Position numbers and translations under genes: made by a program
The notes under the pieces: model-generated
What the model saw: only the letters and a program-made list of their open reading frames with translations
What the model was told of the DNA's origin: nothing
Database searches by the model: none
Shown: one piece after another, positions 52,670 through 61,332 of the stretch
Numbering within the stretch: the stretch's first letter is position 1
Layout of the letters: each line of letters begins with the position of its first letter
Assembly (NCBI RefSeq): GCF_016907995.1
Contig: NZ_JAFBDA010000001.1
Location: 124,001-188,000 of the forward strand
DNA from: Clostridium sardiniense
Lineage (GTDB): Bacteria; Bacillota; Clostridia; Clostridiales; Clostridiaceae
DNA length: 64,000 nt
Reading direction: 5' to 3'

Positions 52670-53947
52670 ATGTTAGAGAAAATTACTGACTTTTTAGAGA
52701 ACAAGCTATCAATGCCAATGGCAAGGTTAGCTGAACAAAGACATCTACGTGCTATTCGTGATGGTATCATAGCAACTCTACCACTTATTATTGTAGGATC
52801 ATTCTTCTTAATTATTGCATTTCCACCATTACCTGATTCATGGGGAATAACACAATACTTAAAAGAAAACGCAAGTACAATTTTATTACCTTATCGTATG
52901 ACAATGTATATTATGACCATGTATGCGACCTGGGGTATAGGGTATAGCCTTGCAAAATCATATAAGCTTGATGGAGTTACAGGCGGAATATTAGCTGCAA
53001 TAGCATTTATGATGACTATTGTTCCTCAAGTTGTTGAAGGTATGGGATTTGTAATGCCTATGGGTAACATGGGTGGAGGCGGAATGTTCGTTGGAATAGT
53101 TGTTTCTATATTTGCTGTAGAGGTTCTGAGGTTTACTACAACAAAGAACTTTAGAATAAAGATGCCAGAACAAGTTCCACCATCAGTTGCAAGATCATTT
53201 GAAGCACTTACACCTACTGCAATAGTTATATTATTTATGGGTGTTGTATCATACTTCTTAAAATTTGATTGGCATGGATTTATAGCAAAGGTTGTTGATC
53301 CATTAGTATCAGCATCAGATACATTACCAAGTGTTTTAATATTAGTATTCTTAATTACATTATTCTGGTCATTTGGTATTCATGGAGTATCAATTATAGG
53401 ATCACTTGCTAGACCATTATGGTTACAACTTTTAGATCAAAACACTGCAGCAGTAGCAGCAGGACAAACAGCAACAGGAATAGCAGCAGAACCATTCTAT
53501 CAATGGTTTATATGGGTCGGAGGATCAGGAGCTACAATAGGTCTTGTAATATTAATGGCTACAATATGTAAGTCAAAGTATGGTAAGAGCCTTGGAAGAA
53601 CAGCTTTAGTTCCAGGAATATTTAACATAAACGAACCAGTAATATTTGGAGCACCGATAGTATTAAATCCAATACTCATAATACCGTTCGTAATAACTCC
53701 AATGGTTTCAGCTATAGTAGCCTGGTTTGCCATGAGCTTCGATCTCGTAAATAAAGTTACAGTGACAGCACCATGGACACTTCCAGGACCTATAGGAGCA
53801 TTCCTAGCAACTGGAGGAGACTGGAGAGCTTCTGTTTTAAATATAATATGTATAATAATTTCACTAATAATCTACTATCCATTTGTAAAAATGTATGATA
53901 AAAAATTATTAGCTGAAGAGACAACTGGAGAAGGAAATATAATCTAG
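52670..53947 (+). CDS. PTS IIC permease, lactose/cellobiose family
   Basis: A 425-aa membrane transporter (CelB-like, about 10 helices) that moves and phosphorylates the sugar. Family motifs include LAEQRHLRAIRDGIIATLPLI near the N-terminus, WSFGIHGVSIIGSL and PGIFNINEPVIFGAPIVLNP, the substrate loop. GGGGGAGGG precedes the ATG. MurNAc in E. coli and MurNAc-GlcNAc in S. aureus enter through MurP, a glucose-family PTS. Here the matching operon uses a lactose/cellobiose-family permease instead, so this may be a different type of muropeptide-sugar transporter. Confidence 0.92.
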   Translation: MLEKITDFLENKLSMPMARLAEQRHLRAIRDGIIATLPLIIVGSFFLIIAFPPLPDSWGITQYLKENASTILLPYRMTMYIMTMYATWGIGYSLAKSYKLDGVTGGILAAIAFMMTIVPQVVEGMGFVMPMGNMGGGGMFVGIVVSIFAVEVLRFTTTKNFRIKMPEQVPPSVARSFEALTPTAIVILFMGVVSYFLKFDWHGFIAKVVDPLVSASDTLPSVLILVFLITLFWSFGIHGVSIIGSLARPLWLQLLDQNTAAVAAGQTATGIAAEPFYQWFIWVGGSGATIGLVILMATICKSKYGKSLGRTALVPGIFNINEPVIFGAPIVLNPILIIPFVITPMVSAIVAWFAMSFDLVNKVTVTAPWTLPGPIGAFLATGGDWRASVLNIICIIISLIIYYPFVKMYDKKLLAEETTGEGNII

Positions 53948-53968
53948 TAAATATAATAATGACTATGG

Positions 53969-54012
53969 GAATGCTCAATGGAGGAAAATATACATCTCTT
54001 CATTGGGCATTC
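53969..54012 (+). other. Intercistronic hairpin between IIC and mupG
   Basis: A 12-bp stem GAATGCTCAATG/CATTGGGCATTC (one G-T pair) with a 20-nt loop and no T-run. It may stabilise the upstream mRNA or partly reduce read-through rather than end transcription. Confidence 0.6.
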
Positions 54013-54116
54013 TGATTAATAAATAAAAGTAAAATATATTGTAAAAAGCGTCATTATGTAATGTATAGCAAATATTTTAATTAGTAAATAAAAGTAAGAT
54101 TTGAGGAGATGTTAGT

Positions 54117-55217
54117 ATGGGAAGACTTGGAATATCAATATATGAAGAAAAGAGTACAGAAAAAGAAATATATGAATACATAGATAAGGCAAAGGAATGT
54201 GGATTTAGCAGAATTTTCTCATGCCTTTTATCAGTTAAAGATAGTAAAGAGAGTATAATTAAAAAGTTTAAAGGTATAAACACTTATGCTAAAAATAGAG
54301 GTTTTGAAGTTATAGTGGATGTAAGCCCTAGAGTATTTGATGAGCTTGGCATAAGTTATAAAGATTTAAGCTTCTTTAAAGAGATTGAAGCTGATGGATT
54401 AAGACTCGATATGGGATTTACAGGACTTGAGGAATCTTTAATGACTTTTAATAAAGAAGGATTAAAAATTGAAATAAATATGAGCAATAATACAAGTTAT
54501 ATAGATACAATAATGGACTATATGCCAAATAAAGATAACTTAATAGCTTGCCATAATTTTTATCCTCATAGATATAGTGGATTAAATTTCGATCATTTTG
54601 TTAAGTGTACAGAGAGATTCAATAAATATGGTTTAAGAACAGCTGCATTTATAACTAGTCAGAACAAGGATAGTTTTGGACCATGGCCTGTAACTGATGG
54701 GCTACCAACTTTAGAGATGCATAGAAATATACCAATAGAAGTACAAGCAAAACATTTAATAGCTATGGGAAACATAGATGATATTATAATTTCAAATTGC
54801 TATCCAACAGAGGCAGAGCTTTTAAAACTTAAAAATATGAGAAAAGATATGGTGACATTTGAAGTTATGTTAGAGGAGAATGTACCAGAAATAGAGAAGA
54901 AGATTTTATTTGAAGAACTACATTTTAATAGAGGGGATTTCTCAGATAATTTAATAAGATCAACAGCAAGTAGAGTAAAATACAAAGGTCATGATTTTAA
55001 GATTTTTAATCCAAAGGAAGACATTAAAAAGGGAGATATAATAATCGAAAGTAGCGAATATGGTCATTACGCAGGTGAGCTTCAAATTGCGAGAAGTGAT
55101 ATGAAAAATAGTGGTAAATCAAATGTAGTTGGAAGAGTAAGAGACGAGGAGATATTCTTATTAGATTATATTAAGCCATGGCAAAAGTTCACTTTTACTT
55201 CTATGGAAAAACTATAA
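54117..55217 (+). CDS. mupG: 6-phospho-N-acetylmuramidase MupG
   Basis: A DUF871 protein of 366 aa. MupG of S. aureus cleaves MurNAc-6-P-GlcNAc inside the cell to MurNAc-6-P and GlcNAc. Visible features of the TIM-barrel: GISIYEEKSTEKEI at the start, LRLDMGFTG near 100, CHNFYPHRYSGL and FITSQNKDSFGPWPVTDGLPTLE near 188. A small C-terminal beta domain follows, with SEYGHYAGELQIA. GAGGAG precedes the ATG. Placed just after the PTS genes and in the murQ operon, it strongly suggests that the imported substrate is the disaccharide MurNAc-GlcNAc. Confidence 0.92.
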   Translation: MGRLGISIYEEKSTEKEIYEYIDKAKECGFSRIFSCLLSVKDSKESIIKKFKGINTYAKNRGFEVIVDVSPRVFDELGISYKDLSFFKEIEADGLRLDMGFTGLEESLMTFNKEGLKIEINMSNNTSYIDTIMDYMPNKDNLIACHNFYPHRYSGLNFDHFVKCTERFNKYGLRTAAFITSQNKDSFGPWPVTDGLPTLEMHRNIPIEVQAKHLIAMGNIDDIIISNCYPTEAELLKLKNMRKDMVTFEVMLEENVPEIEKKILFEELHFNRGDFSDNLIRSTASRVKYKGHDFKIFNPKEDIKKGDIIIESSEYGHYAGELQIARSDMKNSGKSNVVGRVRDEEIFLLDYIKPWQKFTFTSMEKL

Positions 55218-55381
55218 ATTAAAATAATAGTTAATAAAGATATAAGCAGTATATTGGATGGATTATAAGAAAATATAAATTTTCACATTTAAACTGAGCA
55301 GAATTAATAAAAAATATTATAAAGTACCAAACATTTAGTAATTAAGCTAATTTAATATTTAAAAATTAGGGGGAAATATTA

Positions 55382-57202
55382 ATGGTAAGGAAAAAGTTTA
55401 TTTTATTATCAACAGTATTAGCTGCATTAATGGGAGGACAGACTATAATAACATCTGCAAGTAGTATTAAAGAAGAACCACTTTTCAAGTATGGAACTAA
55501 TGAACCTATACTATTACACGGGGAGCAAATTACAGTACCATCTAAATTTCATGATAAAAAAGAGGACTTTAGAGCAACTTGGGTATCTACAGTAAGCAAT
55601 ATAGACTTTCCTAAAATAGCTAATGAGGAAGAGTTTAGATTTGAATTTACAAAGGTAGTAAAAAAGGTAAAAGAATTAGGTCTAAATGCTTTGATTTTTC
55701 AAGTAAGACCTATGTTAGATGCTTGGTATCAATCTTCAATAAATCCATCATCAGAATTTATTGATGGAACTCAAGGTGGAAAATTAAGCTTTGATCCACT
55801 AAAGATTGCGATAGAATTAGCACATAAGGAAGGGTTAGAGCTCCATGCATGGTTTAATCCTTATAGGGTAACTAATAAAACTACCGATTATAGAAGAAAA
55901 GAAGATAAGCTAAAAGAATTAGACGATATGAATTTTGCTAAAAAGAACCCTGATTTAGTATACGAATTTGCAAATAAGCTATATTTAGATCCAGGTAGAC
56001 CAGAAGTCCTTAATCATATAGTAGATACAATAGAAGAAGTTTTAAATAATTATGATGTAGATGCAATACATTTTGATGATTATTTCTATCCATATAAAAC
56101 AACATTTAAGAAAGTATTAGGCTATGATGAAAATGGAAACCCTATAGTAGATACAAATAGCACTACAATGGCAATGAGAGATAGTGATGCTGATTTTGAA
56201 ACATTTAAAAATTATAATAGAGGTTTTGATGATATCCATAAATGGAGAGAAGACAATATAAATTTACTTGTAAAAGAAGTAAAAGATACTATCTCAAATC
56301 ATAATAATAAAGCGAAAAGTAGTGTTCAATTTGGTATAAGTCCATTTGGAATATGAGGACATGCTGAAGAGATAGAGGGGGGATCACATACACCTACTAC
56401 ATCTACAGCAAGTATAAACGATTATGTAAATACAAGAAAATGGGCTAAGGAAGAAATGGTAGATTACTTAATACCACAAATATATTGGCAATTTAATCAA
56501 CCAGCAGCACCTTATGGAGAGTTAGTTGATTGGTGGAATGAGCAGTTTGAAGGTGTAGAAGAAACACAATTATATATTGGACATCCAAACTATAAGATAA
56601 TAGAAAACTCAGCAAAAGATTTTGATAATCCTGATGAGATACCATCACAATTAAGATTTAATCAGAAATATGATAATGTAAAAGGTAGTGCATTTTTCTC
56701 TTATAACAAGTTAGATGGAAGAAGTCATATAAAATTAATGAGTTCATATGACCTTATAGGAGCAAGGTTTAATTTAGATAATATAGTTGAAAATATAAAT
56801 ACAGTAAATAGAGATGATATTAACAAGAAGACTACAGAGACAATACAAGAATATTATAAAACTTATGCTAAAACTCCAGCAAAACCTTGGTTAGATCATG
56901 AAAAAACTTCAGCGGTAAATGGTTTAAATGGAAGGAATAAGAATGAGGAGATTACTTTAAGATGGAATGATAAAAATAGTGATACTAGGTTCTATCAAAT
57001 ATATAGAGTAGAAGGCAGGGGTAAGAATATAGATAGAAATGATGCTAAGAATGTTATAGCACGTTTTGGGATAGATAATGGAACACAATTTACAGATAAT
57101 ACAGCTGATAGCAAAAAGACTTATACTTATGGAGTAACTATTGTAGATAAAGCAGGTAATGAATCAGATATTAATACATTTACTGTAAAGGGTAAAAAAT
57201 AA
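55382..57202 (+). pseudogene. Secreted GHL10/DUF187 glycosidase-like gene interrupted by one in-frame TGA
   Basis: One continuous frame of 606 sense-or-stop codons has a single TGA at 56354-56356. Part 1 (324 aa) has a signal peptide (ILLSTVLAALMGGQTIITSAS) and the GHL10 barrel start: FRATWVSTVSNIDFP, FQVRPMLDAWYQSS, HAWFNPYRVT, FDDYFYPY. Part 2 continues GHAEEIEGGSHTP..., DYLIPQIYWQF, and ends in a fibronectin-III-like module (about 57000-57200). The stop falls in ISPFGI-stop-GHAEE, where this family usually has Trp (SPFG-x-W). A single TGG-to-TGA change therefore explains it. Otherwise the sequence looks well kept, so the loss is recent, or the codon is read through, or it is a sequencing error. 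GHL10 enzymes are putative wall or polysaccharide glycosidases. Confidence 0.85.
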
Positions 57203-57279
57203 TCTATATAAACTATTAAAATAATTTTTATATAGATAAAATAATGATGGATTATTTTAGAATAAAGGAGTAAAAATAT

Positions 57280-58197
57280 ATGTACTATTTAGGAATAGAT
57301 GGTGGTGGCACCAAAACACAATTTACAATAATAAATGAAAATGTAGAGGTTATTCAATCCATTAAAAAAGGTACATCCCATTTTAAACAGATTGGCTTGG
57401 ATGGAGTAGAAAATGTTTTAAGAGATGGGTTAAGTGAAGTATTACTTGAAAGTGGTATAAGTGCAGATGAGATAAAGGGAGTAGGTATTGGGCTTGCAGG
57501 GTATGGAAATATACAGAAGGATAGAGAAGTGCTTGATAGAGTTGTACAAACAGTATTTAAAGATTTTAAATATATCCTAAGAAATGATGTTGAAATAGCT
57601 CTAGCTGGGGCATTAAATGGAGAAGATGGTGTAGTTATAGTTTCAGGAACAGGGTCTATAGCATTATCTAAAATAGGTGATAAGTATAAGAGATGTGGAG
57701 GCTGGGGATATTCTATAGGTGATGAAGGGTCTGCTTACTGGATAGGCAAAAGAATTATAGAGACATTCTCTAAAGAAGCTGATGGAAGATTGGAAAAAAC
57801 AAATATATATGAGATAATTAAGGAAAAGTTAGCTCTATCAAATGATTATGATATTATTAAATATATTAATGAGGATATAAAAGCTGATAGGTTGGAAGTA
57901 GCAAAATTTTCAAAGGTTTGTTTTGAAGCAGCAAACCTTGGTGATAAAAATGCAATTGAGATATTTAAGGCTGCATCGAAGGAACTTTCAGAATTGGTAA
58001 ATCTATTAATGAAAGATTTTGAAGGTAATAATATAAAAGTATCTTATCTTGGTGGCGTATTTAAATCAGGGAAATTTATTTTAAATCCATTAATAGAATT
58101 ATTAGATAAAAAATGTGTTTTAGTTCCTCCAAAATATACAGCGGATATAGGGGCAGCTATACTTGCATTAAAAAATGATGAGTATAAGTTGCTTTAG
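57280..58197 (+). CDS. murK: MurNAc/GlcNAc kinase, MurK-like (BadF/BadG family)
   Basis: A 305-aa ATPase of the BadF/BadG/BcrA/BcrD group. The phosphate loop is YLGIDGGGTKTQFTI (3-17); later motifs are GVGIGLAGYGN, VVIVSGTGSIALS and GGWGYSIGDEGSAYWIG (about 139-155), and YLGGVFKSG. In C. acetobutylicum a protein of this family, MurK, phosphorylates both MurNAc and GlcNAc. In this operon it would phosphorylate the GlcNAc freed by MupG. AAAGGAG precedes the ATG. It lies 28 bp upstream of the RpiR-type regulator gene. Family and operon role are well supported; exact preference is inference. Confidence 0.85.
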   Translation: MYYLGIDGGGTKTQFTIINENVEVIQSIKKGTSHFKQIGLDGVENVLRDGLSEVLLESGISADEIKGVGIGLAGYGNIQKDREVLDRVVQTVFKDFKYILRNDVEIALAGALNGEDGVVIVSGTGSIALSKIGDKYKRCGGWGYSIGDEGSAYWIGKRIIETFSKEADGRLEKTNIYEIIKEKLALSNDYDIIKYINEDIKADRLEVAKFSKVCFEAANLGDKNAIEIFKAASKELSELVNLLMKDFEGNNIKVSYLGGVFKSGKFILNPLIELLDKKCVLVPPKYTADIGAAILALKNDEYKLL

Positions 58198-58225
58198 TAT
58201 TACAAATGAAATTAGGAGATGAAAA

Positions 58226-59062
58226 ATGAGTTGTTTATATATTATAAGACAAGGAATGAATGGATTTACAGATGTTGAAAAAAAGATAGGTAAATATATT
58301 CTTTTAAATAAAGATGAGGTGATTAATATTTCAGCACAAGAATTTGCAGATAGAGTATCTGTATCACCAGCTGGAATAGTTAGATTCTCAAAAAAGTTAG
58401 GCTTTAAAGGCTTTACTGCTTTAAAGGTAGAACTTGCAAAGGAAAATGAAGAGGAAATAGTAGATTTTAGCGAGATGATTAGTGAAGATGATGATACAAA
58501 AACCATGATAAAAAAAGCTATAAGATCTAACATTAATACATTAGAGCAGACATGTAAGCTTATAAATATTGATGTAGTAAATAATGCAATAGATACTATA
58601 GCTAATGCAAAAAAAGTATATCTTTATGGTGTCGGTGCATCAGGACTTATTGCCTTAGATTTTCAGTATAAATTACTTAGAATAAAAAAAGATGTAATAT
58701 ATAACCATGATTCTCATATACAACTTGCTACTGCATCTCATATAGAAAAAGATGATGTAGCTATAGGAATAAGCTACAGCGGTGAAACAAAGGAGATTAA
58801 TATTGCAATAAATGAAGCTAAAAATAATGGTGTTAAAACTATTGCTATAACAAAATATAATAGTAGCACATTATCAAAAAATGCTGATATGTGTCTTTAT
58901 ATACCAAATGAAGAAAAGGAAATAAGACTTGGAGCTATAGCATCAAGAATGTCAGCTTTAACATTAATTGATATTTTATATCTTGGAATTGTAAAGGGTA
59001 ATATATCAAAAACGAAAAACTATATTACTGAAACTAGAAAAATAATTGAAAAAATAAAATAA
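58226..59062 (+). CDS. RpiR-family regulator of the muropeptide operon (MurR-like)
   Basis: A 278-aa transcription regulator. The N-terminal HTH_6 (1-80) has TDVEKKIGKYILLNKDEV and FADRVSVSPAGIVRFSKKLGF. A C-terminal SIS domain (about 115-255) has YLYGVGASGLIALDFQYK and GISYSGETKEINIAINEA for binding a phosphosugar, probably MurNAc-6-P or GlcNAc-6-P. AGGAGATG lies before the ATG. As the last gene of the block, it probably represses the promoter upstream of murQ, where repeated palindromes occur. Confidence 0.87.
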   Translation: MSCLYIIRQGMNGFTDVEKKIGKYILLNKDEVINISAQEFADRVSVSPAGIVRFSKKLGFKGFTALKVELAKENEEEIVDFSEMISEDDDTKTMIKKAIRSNINTLEQTCKLINIDVVNNAIDTIANAKKVYLYGVGASGLIALDFQYKLLRIKKDVIYNHDSHIQLATASHIEKDDVAIGISYSGETKEINIAINEAKNNGVKTIAITKYNSSTLSKNADMCLYIPNEEKEIRLGAIASRMSALTLIDILYLGIVKGNISKTKNYITETRKIIEKIK

Positions 59063-59092
59063 GAAAATTAAGATAAAAACTAAAATAATTAT

Positions 59093-59124
59093 GCCTAGCA
59101 ATTAGATAAAATTAATTGCTAGGC
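59093..59124 (+). terminator. Terminator of the muropeptide-sugar operon
   Basis: A 12-bp perfect stem GCCTAGCAATTA/TAATTGCTAGGC followed by TTTTTTATTTT. Confidence 0.9.
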
Positions 59125-59206
59125 TTTTTTATTTTTAAATTACTATTTATTTTTATTCGTAAGTCTTAAATAATAAGTATGTTAATTGAAGTAGTTTTTG
59201 CGATTT

Positions 59207-60175
59207 TTAAGTACACTCCTTTTCTCTACTTTGCTTAAATAATAATATTCTAGATACAACCATTAAAACTGGAATCTCAATAAGTGGTCCAACTATAAGG
59301 GCAACAGCAATCAGAGGTCTATCAGGGAAATAAGCTACAGCAATTGCAAGAGCTATTGGCGAATTTCTAGCTAATGTAGTTAAATTCAAAGCTACTGTAT
59401 CTTCGTAGGACATATTTAACTTAAACCCAATAATCTGCCCAAGTAAGAATACTATAAAGAAAAATAGTAATAAAGGAATTAGTAGTTTTAAAAATATGCT
59501 TGGATGTGATAAAAATACCTTTCCTTGTGATGCAAACATTGAAAGTATAGCTAAATTTAAAAACCATCCTTGAAGGCTGCAACATTTTTTTGATACTGTT
59601 CCATCAAAATATGTATATCCTTTAATCTTAATAATTATATTTCTAATTATTATAGAAAGTATAAGAGGAATAATTAAAGTTATTATAGTACTACTTATTA
59701 GTTCTATTGAATTAAACTTAATACTTGTACCGCATATTAATAATACATATAAAGGTAGTAATACAATTTGAAGGATAAAGTTTAATGGAAGAAGAGATGC
59801 ACCAAGAGCAGTGTTCCCTTTAGCTATCTCTGTGAAGATTAAATACCAATCAGTACAAGGGGTAACAGTAAGCATAACAAATCCAATTAATAAATCAGCT
59901 TCATTAATTAAAAATAATTTACCTAATATAAATATTAGCATAGGTGTTATTATAAAATTTATTATTATTGCTGTAGAAGTGAATTTTATATTTTTTAAAG
60001 AAGTTTTTATGTTTCCAAAGGGAATCTGAAGAAATAATAAAAATAGCATTAATGTAAGAAATGGCATAATAAGCTTATCAGATATAATAGATATAAAGTC
60101 TACTTGTCCAATAAAAATACCAATAAAAGCTATAATAATTATAATCAAGCTTTGGAACTTATCTTTTGTATCCAA
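59207..60175 (-). CDS. ACR3 / bile acid:sodium symporter-family transporter
   Basis: A 322-aa membrane protein with about ten helices. It has two signatures of ACR3-like transporters: TVTPCTDWYLIFT in helix 4, with the functional Cys, and VGPLIEIPVLMV near the C-terminus. ACR3 proteins export arsenite, but no arsR, arsC or arsenic-resistance gene is adjacent, and the sequence around the key Cys (CTDWYLIF) departs from the usual ACR3 form (CTAMVFVW). Just upstream is a nearly perfect Fur box, which suggests iron control. It may be an ACR3 relative with a metal or metabolite substrate other than arsenite. AGGAGG lies before the ATG. Confidence 0.75.
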   Translation of the reverse strand: MDTKDKFQSLIIIIIAFIGIFIGQVDFISIISDKLIMPFLTLMLFLLFLQIPFGNIKTSLKNIKFTSTAIIINFIITPMLIFILGKLFLINEADLLIGFVMLTVTPCTDWYLIFTEIAKGNTALGASLLPLNFILQIVLLPLYVLLICGTSIKFNSIELISSTIITLIIPLILSIIIRNIIIKIKGYTYFDGTVSKKCCSLQGWFLNLAILSMFASQGKVFLSHPSIFLKLLIPLLLFFFIVFLLGQIIGFKLNMSYEDTVALNLTTLARNSPIALAIAVAYFPDRPLIAVALIVGPLIEIPVLMVVSRILLFKQSREKECT

Positions 60176-60553
60176 TTTAATGTCCTCCTAATGTAAGTTT
60201 TCTAAACTCTAATATAGAAGTATATCATTAATGATAATCAATATCAATTTTGAAGAAATAAAAAGAACCCATAGATAGTTTGTTAAGGGGATAACATCTA
60301 ACTATGACTCGATTTAATATATTATTATATAAGAAGTAAAAATAATAAATTGATATAACTATAAATGTTAATTAAATGATAACAGATAGTTAATAGCCTT
60401 TACGAATTAAAGTATTATCATAGTAAATGATACATATTTTTTATACCTATAATTAATAAATTAGAATTATCAATAAAATAGCTAAAATTAAATTTAATAA
60501 TTTAGATACATAGCTGTTAAATAGAAATTTGATAAAACTAGGAGATGACGAGA
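60176..60553. other. Spacer with Fur box and weak hairpins
   Basis: A 378-bp AT-rich region between divergent genes. It holds the Fur box (next entry) and an imperfect hairpin at about 60268-60306 (CATAG...CTATG). No gene is seen. Confidence 0.5.
60227..60246. promoter_or_regulatory. Fur box upstream of the ACR3-like gene
   Basis: TGATAATCAATATCA (60232-60246) matches 14 of 15 positions of the Fur 7-1-7 consensus TGATAATNATTATCA. The 19-mer at 60227-60245 matches 16 of 19 of the classic Fur box. It is about 52-70 bp upstream of the gene at 60175, a repressing position. Confidence 0.7.
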
Positions 60554-61033
60554 ATGGACTGGGTACCATTTAAAAAGATAGAAAAATCAATAACAAACAG
60601 ACTTCATAAAAGAGATAAAAAGAAATATGGCATATATGAAGCTGAAGTAGAAGAGATGGAAGAATTTTTAGCTATTGATGATTGTGATGAATTAATTAGA
60701 CAAGGATATAATTTTTTAGAAGGTAAAAATGGCTTTGATAAAAATATTAGAAAGGCCATTTCTTTATTTGAAAGAGCAGAATCATTTGCAAGTGTACATG
60801 CAGCAATGATTTTATGTATAATTTACTCTAAAGGTGGTAGAGAAGTTAAGGCTGATGGATCTAAGAGTCATTACTATTATAAGCTTGCAGAAAAGCATAT
60901 GAAATCTACTAAAAGTGAAGCAAAATCTGCTATGAAAATTTTAGAAAAAGGTGATGGTAATTTAATAAAATCTAATGATAATAGATTAGATGGACTTAAA
61001 AAGCTTGCGAAGGAGCTAAATAAGGAAAATTGA
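60554..61033 (+). CDS. Sel1-like repeat protein, unknown function
   Basis: A 159-aa soluble protein starting MDWVPFKKIEKSI. The middle (about residues 50-115) has a Sel1-like pattern: QGYNFLEGKNGFDKNIRKAISLFERAES is followed by AAMILCIIYSKGGREVKADGSKSHYYYKLAE, with the usual A/G/Y spacing of helical repeats. AGGAG sits 9 nt before ATG 60554; the ATG at 60545 overlaps this site. It stands alone with a strong terminator. A protein-binding adaptor role is plausible but unproven. Confidence 0.6.
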   Translation: MDWVPFKKIEKSITNRLHKRDKKKYGIYEAEVEEMEEFLAIDDCDELIRQGYNFLEGKNGFDKNIRKAISLFERAESFASVHAAMILCIIYSKGGREVKADGSKSHYYYKLAEKHMKSTKSEAKSAMKILEKGDGNLIKSNDNRLDGLKKLAKELNKEN

Positions 61034-61073
61034 TATTAAATTCAGAAAATAAAAAATATTTAACAGCTAAAAT

Positions 61074-61113
61074 AATAAGCCTAGTACAATGAATTTATTG
61101 TACTAGGCTTATT
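61074..61113 (+). terminator. Terminator of the Sel1-like gene
   Basis: A 17-bp perfect stem (61074-61090 with 61097-61113) and T-rich tail. Confidence 0.9.
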
Positions 61114-61332
61114 TAATTTATCAAAATATCAAAAATGTTAAATGTTTTTAATGAAAATATAAATAGACAATGTAGGAAATTAGGGCCAATATTTGAAAAT
61201 GTAACTATCATGTTATAGAATGTTAACAAATATCATATTTTGTTGACAAATAATACTTGAAGGTAAATTAAATTCTTGTTCTGTTAACTAAAAAAATACA
61301 AAAGCAATAAAAAAACTGGAGGATTTATAAAT

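Noticed and set aside
56354-56356. TGA as selenocysteine in the GHL10 gene
   Set aside because: The family has Trp at this position, not Cys, and no obvious selenocysteine insertion hairpin follows the codon. A nonsense change or error is simpler.
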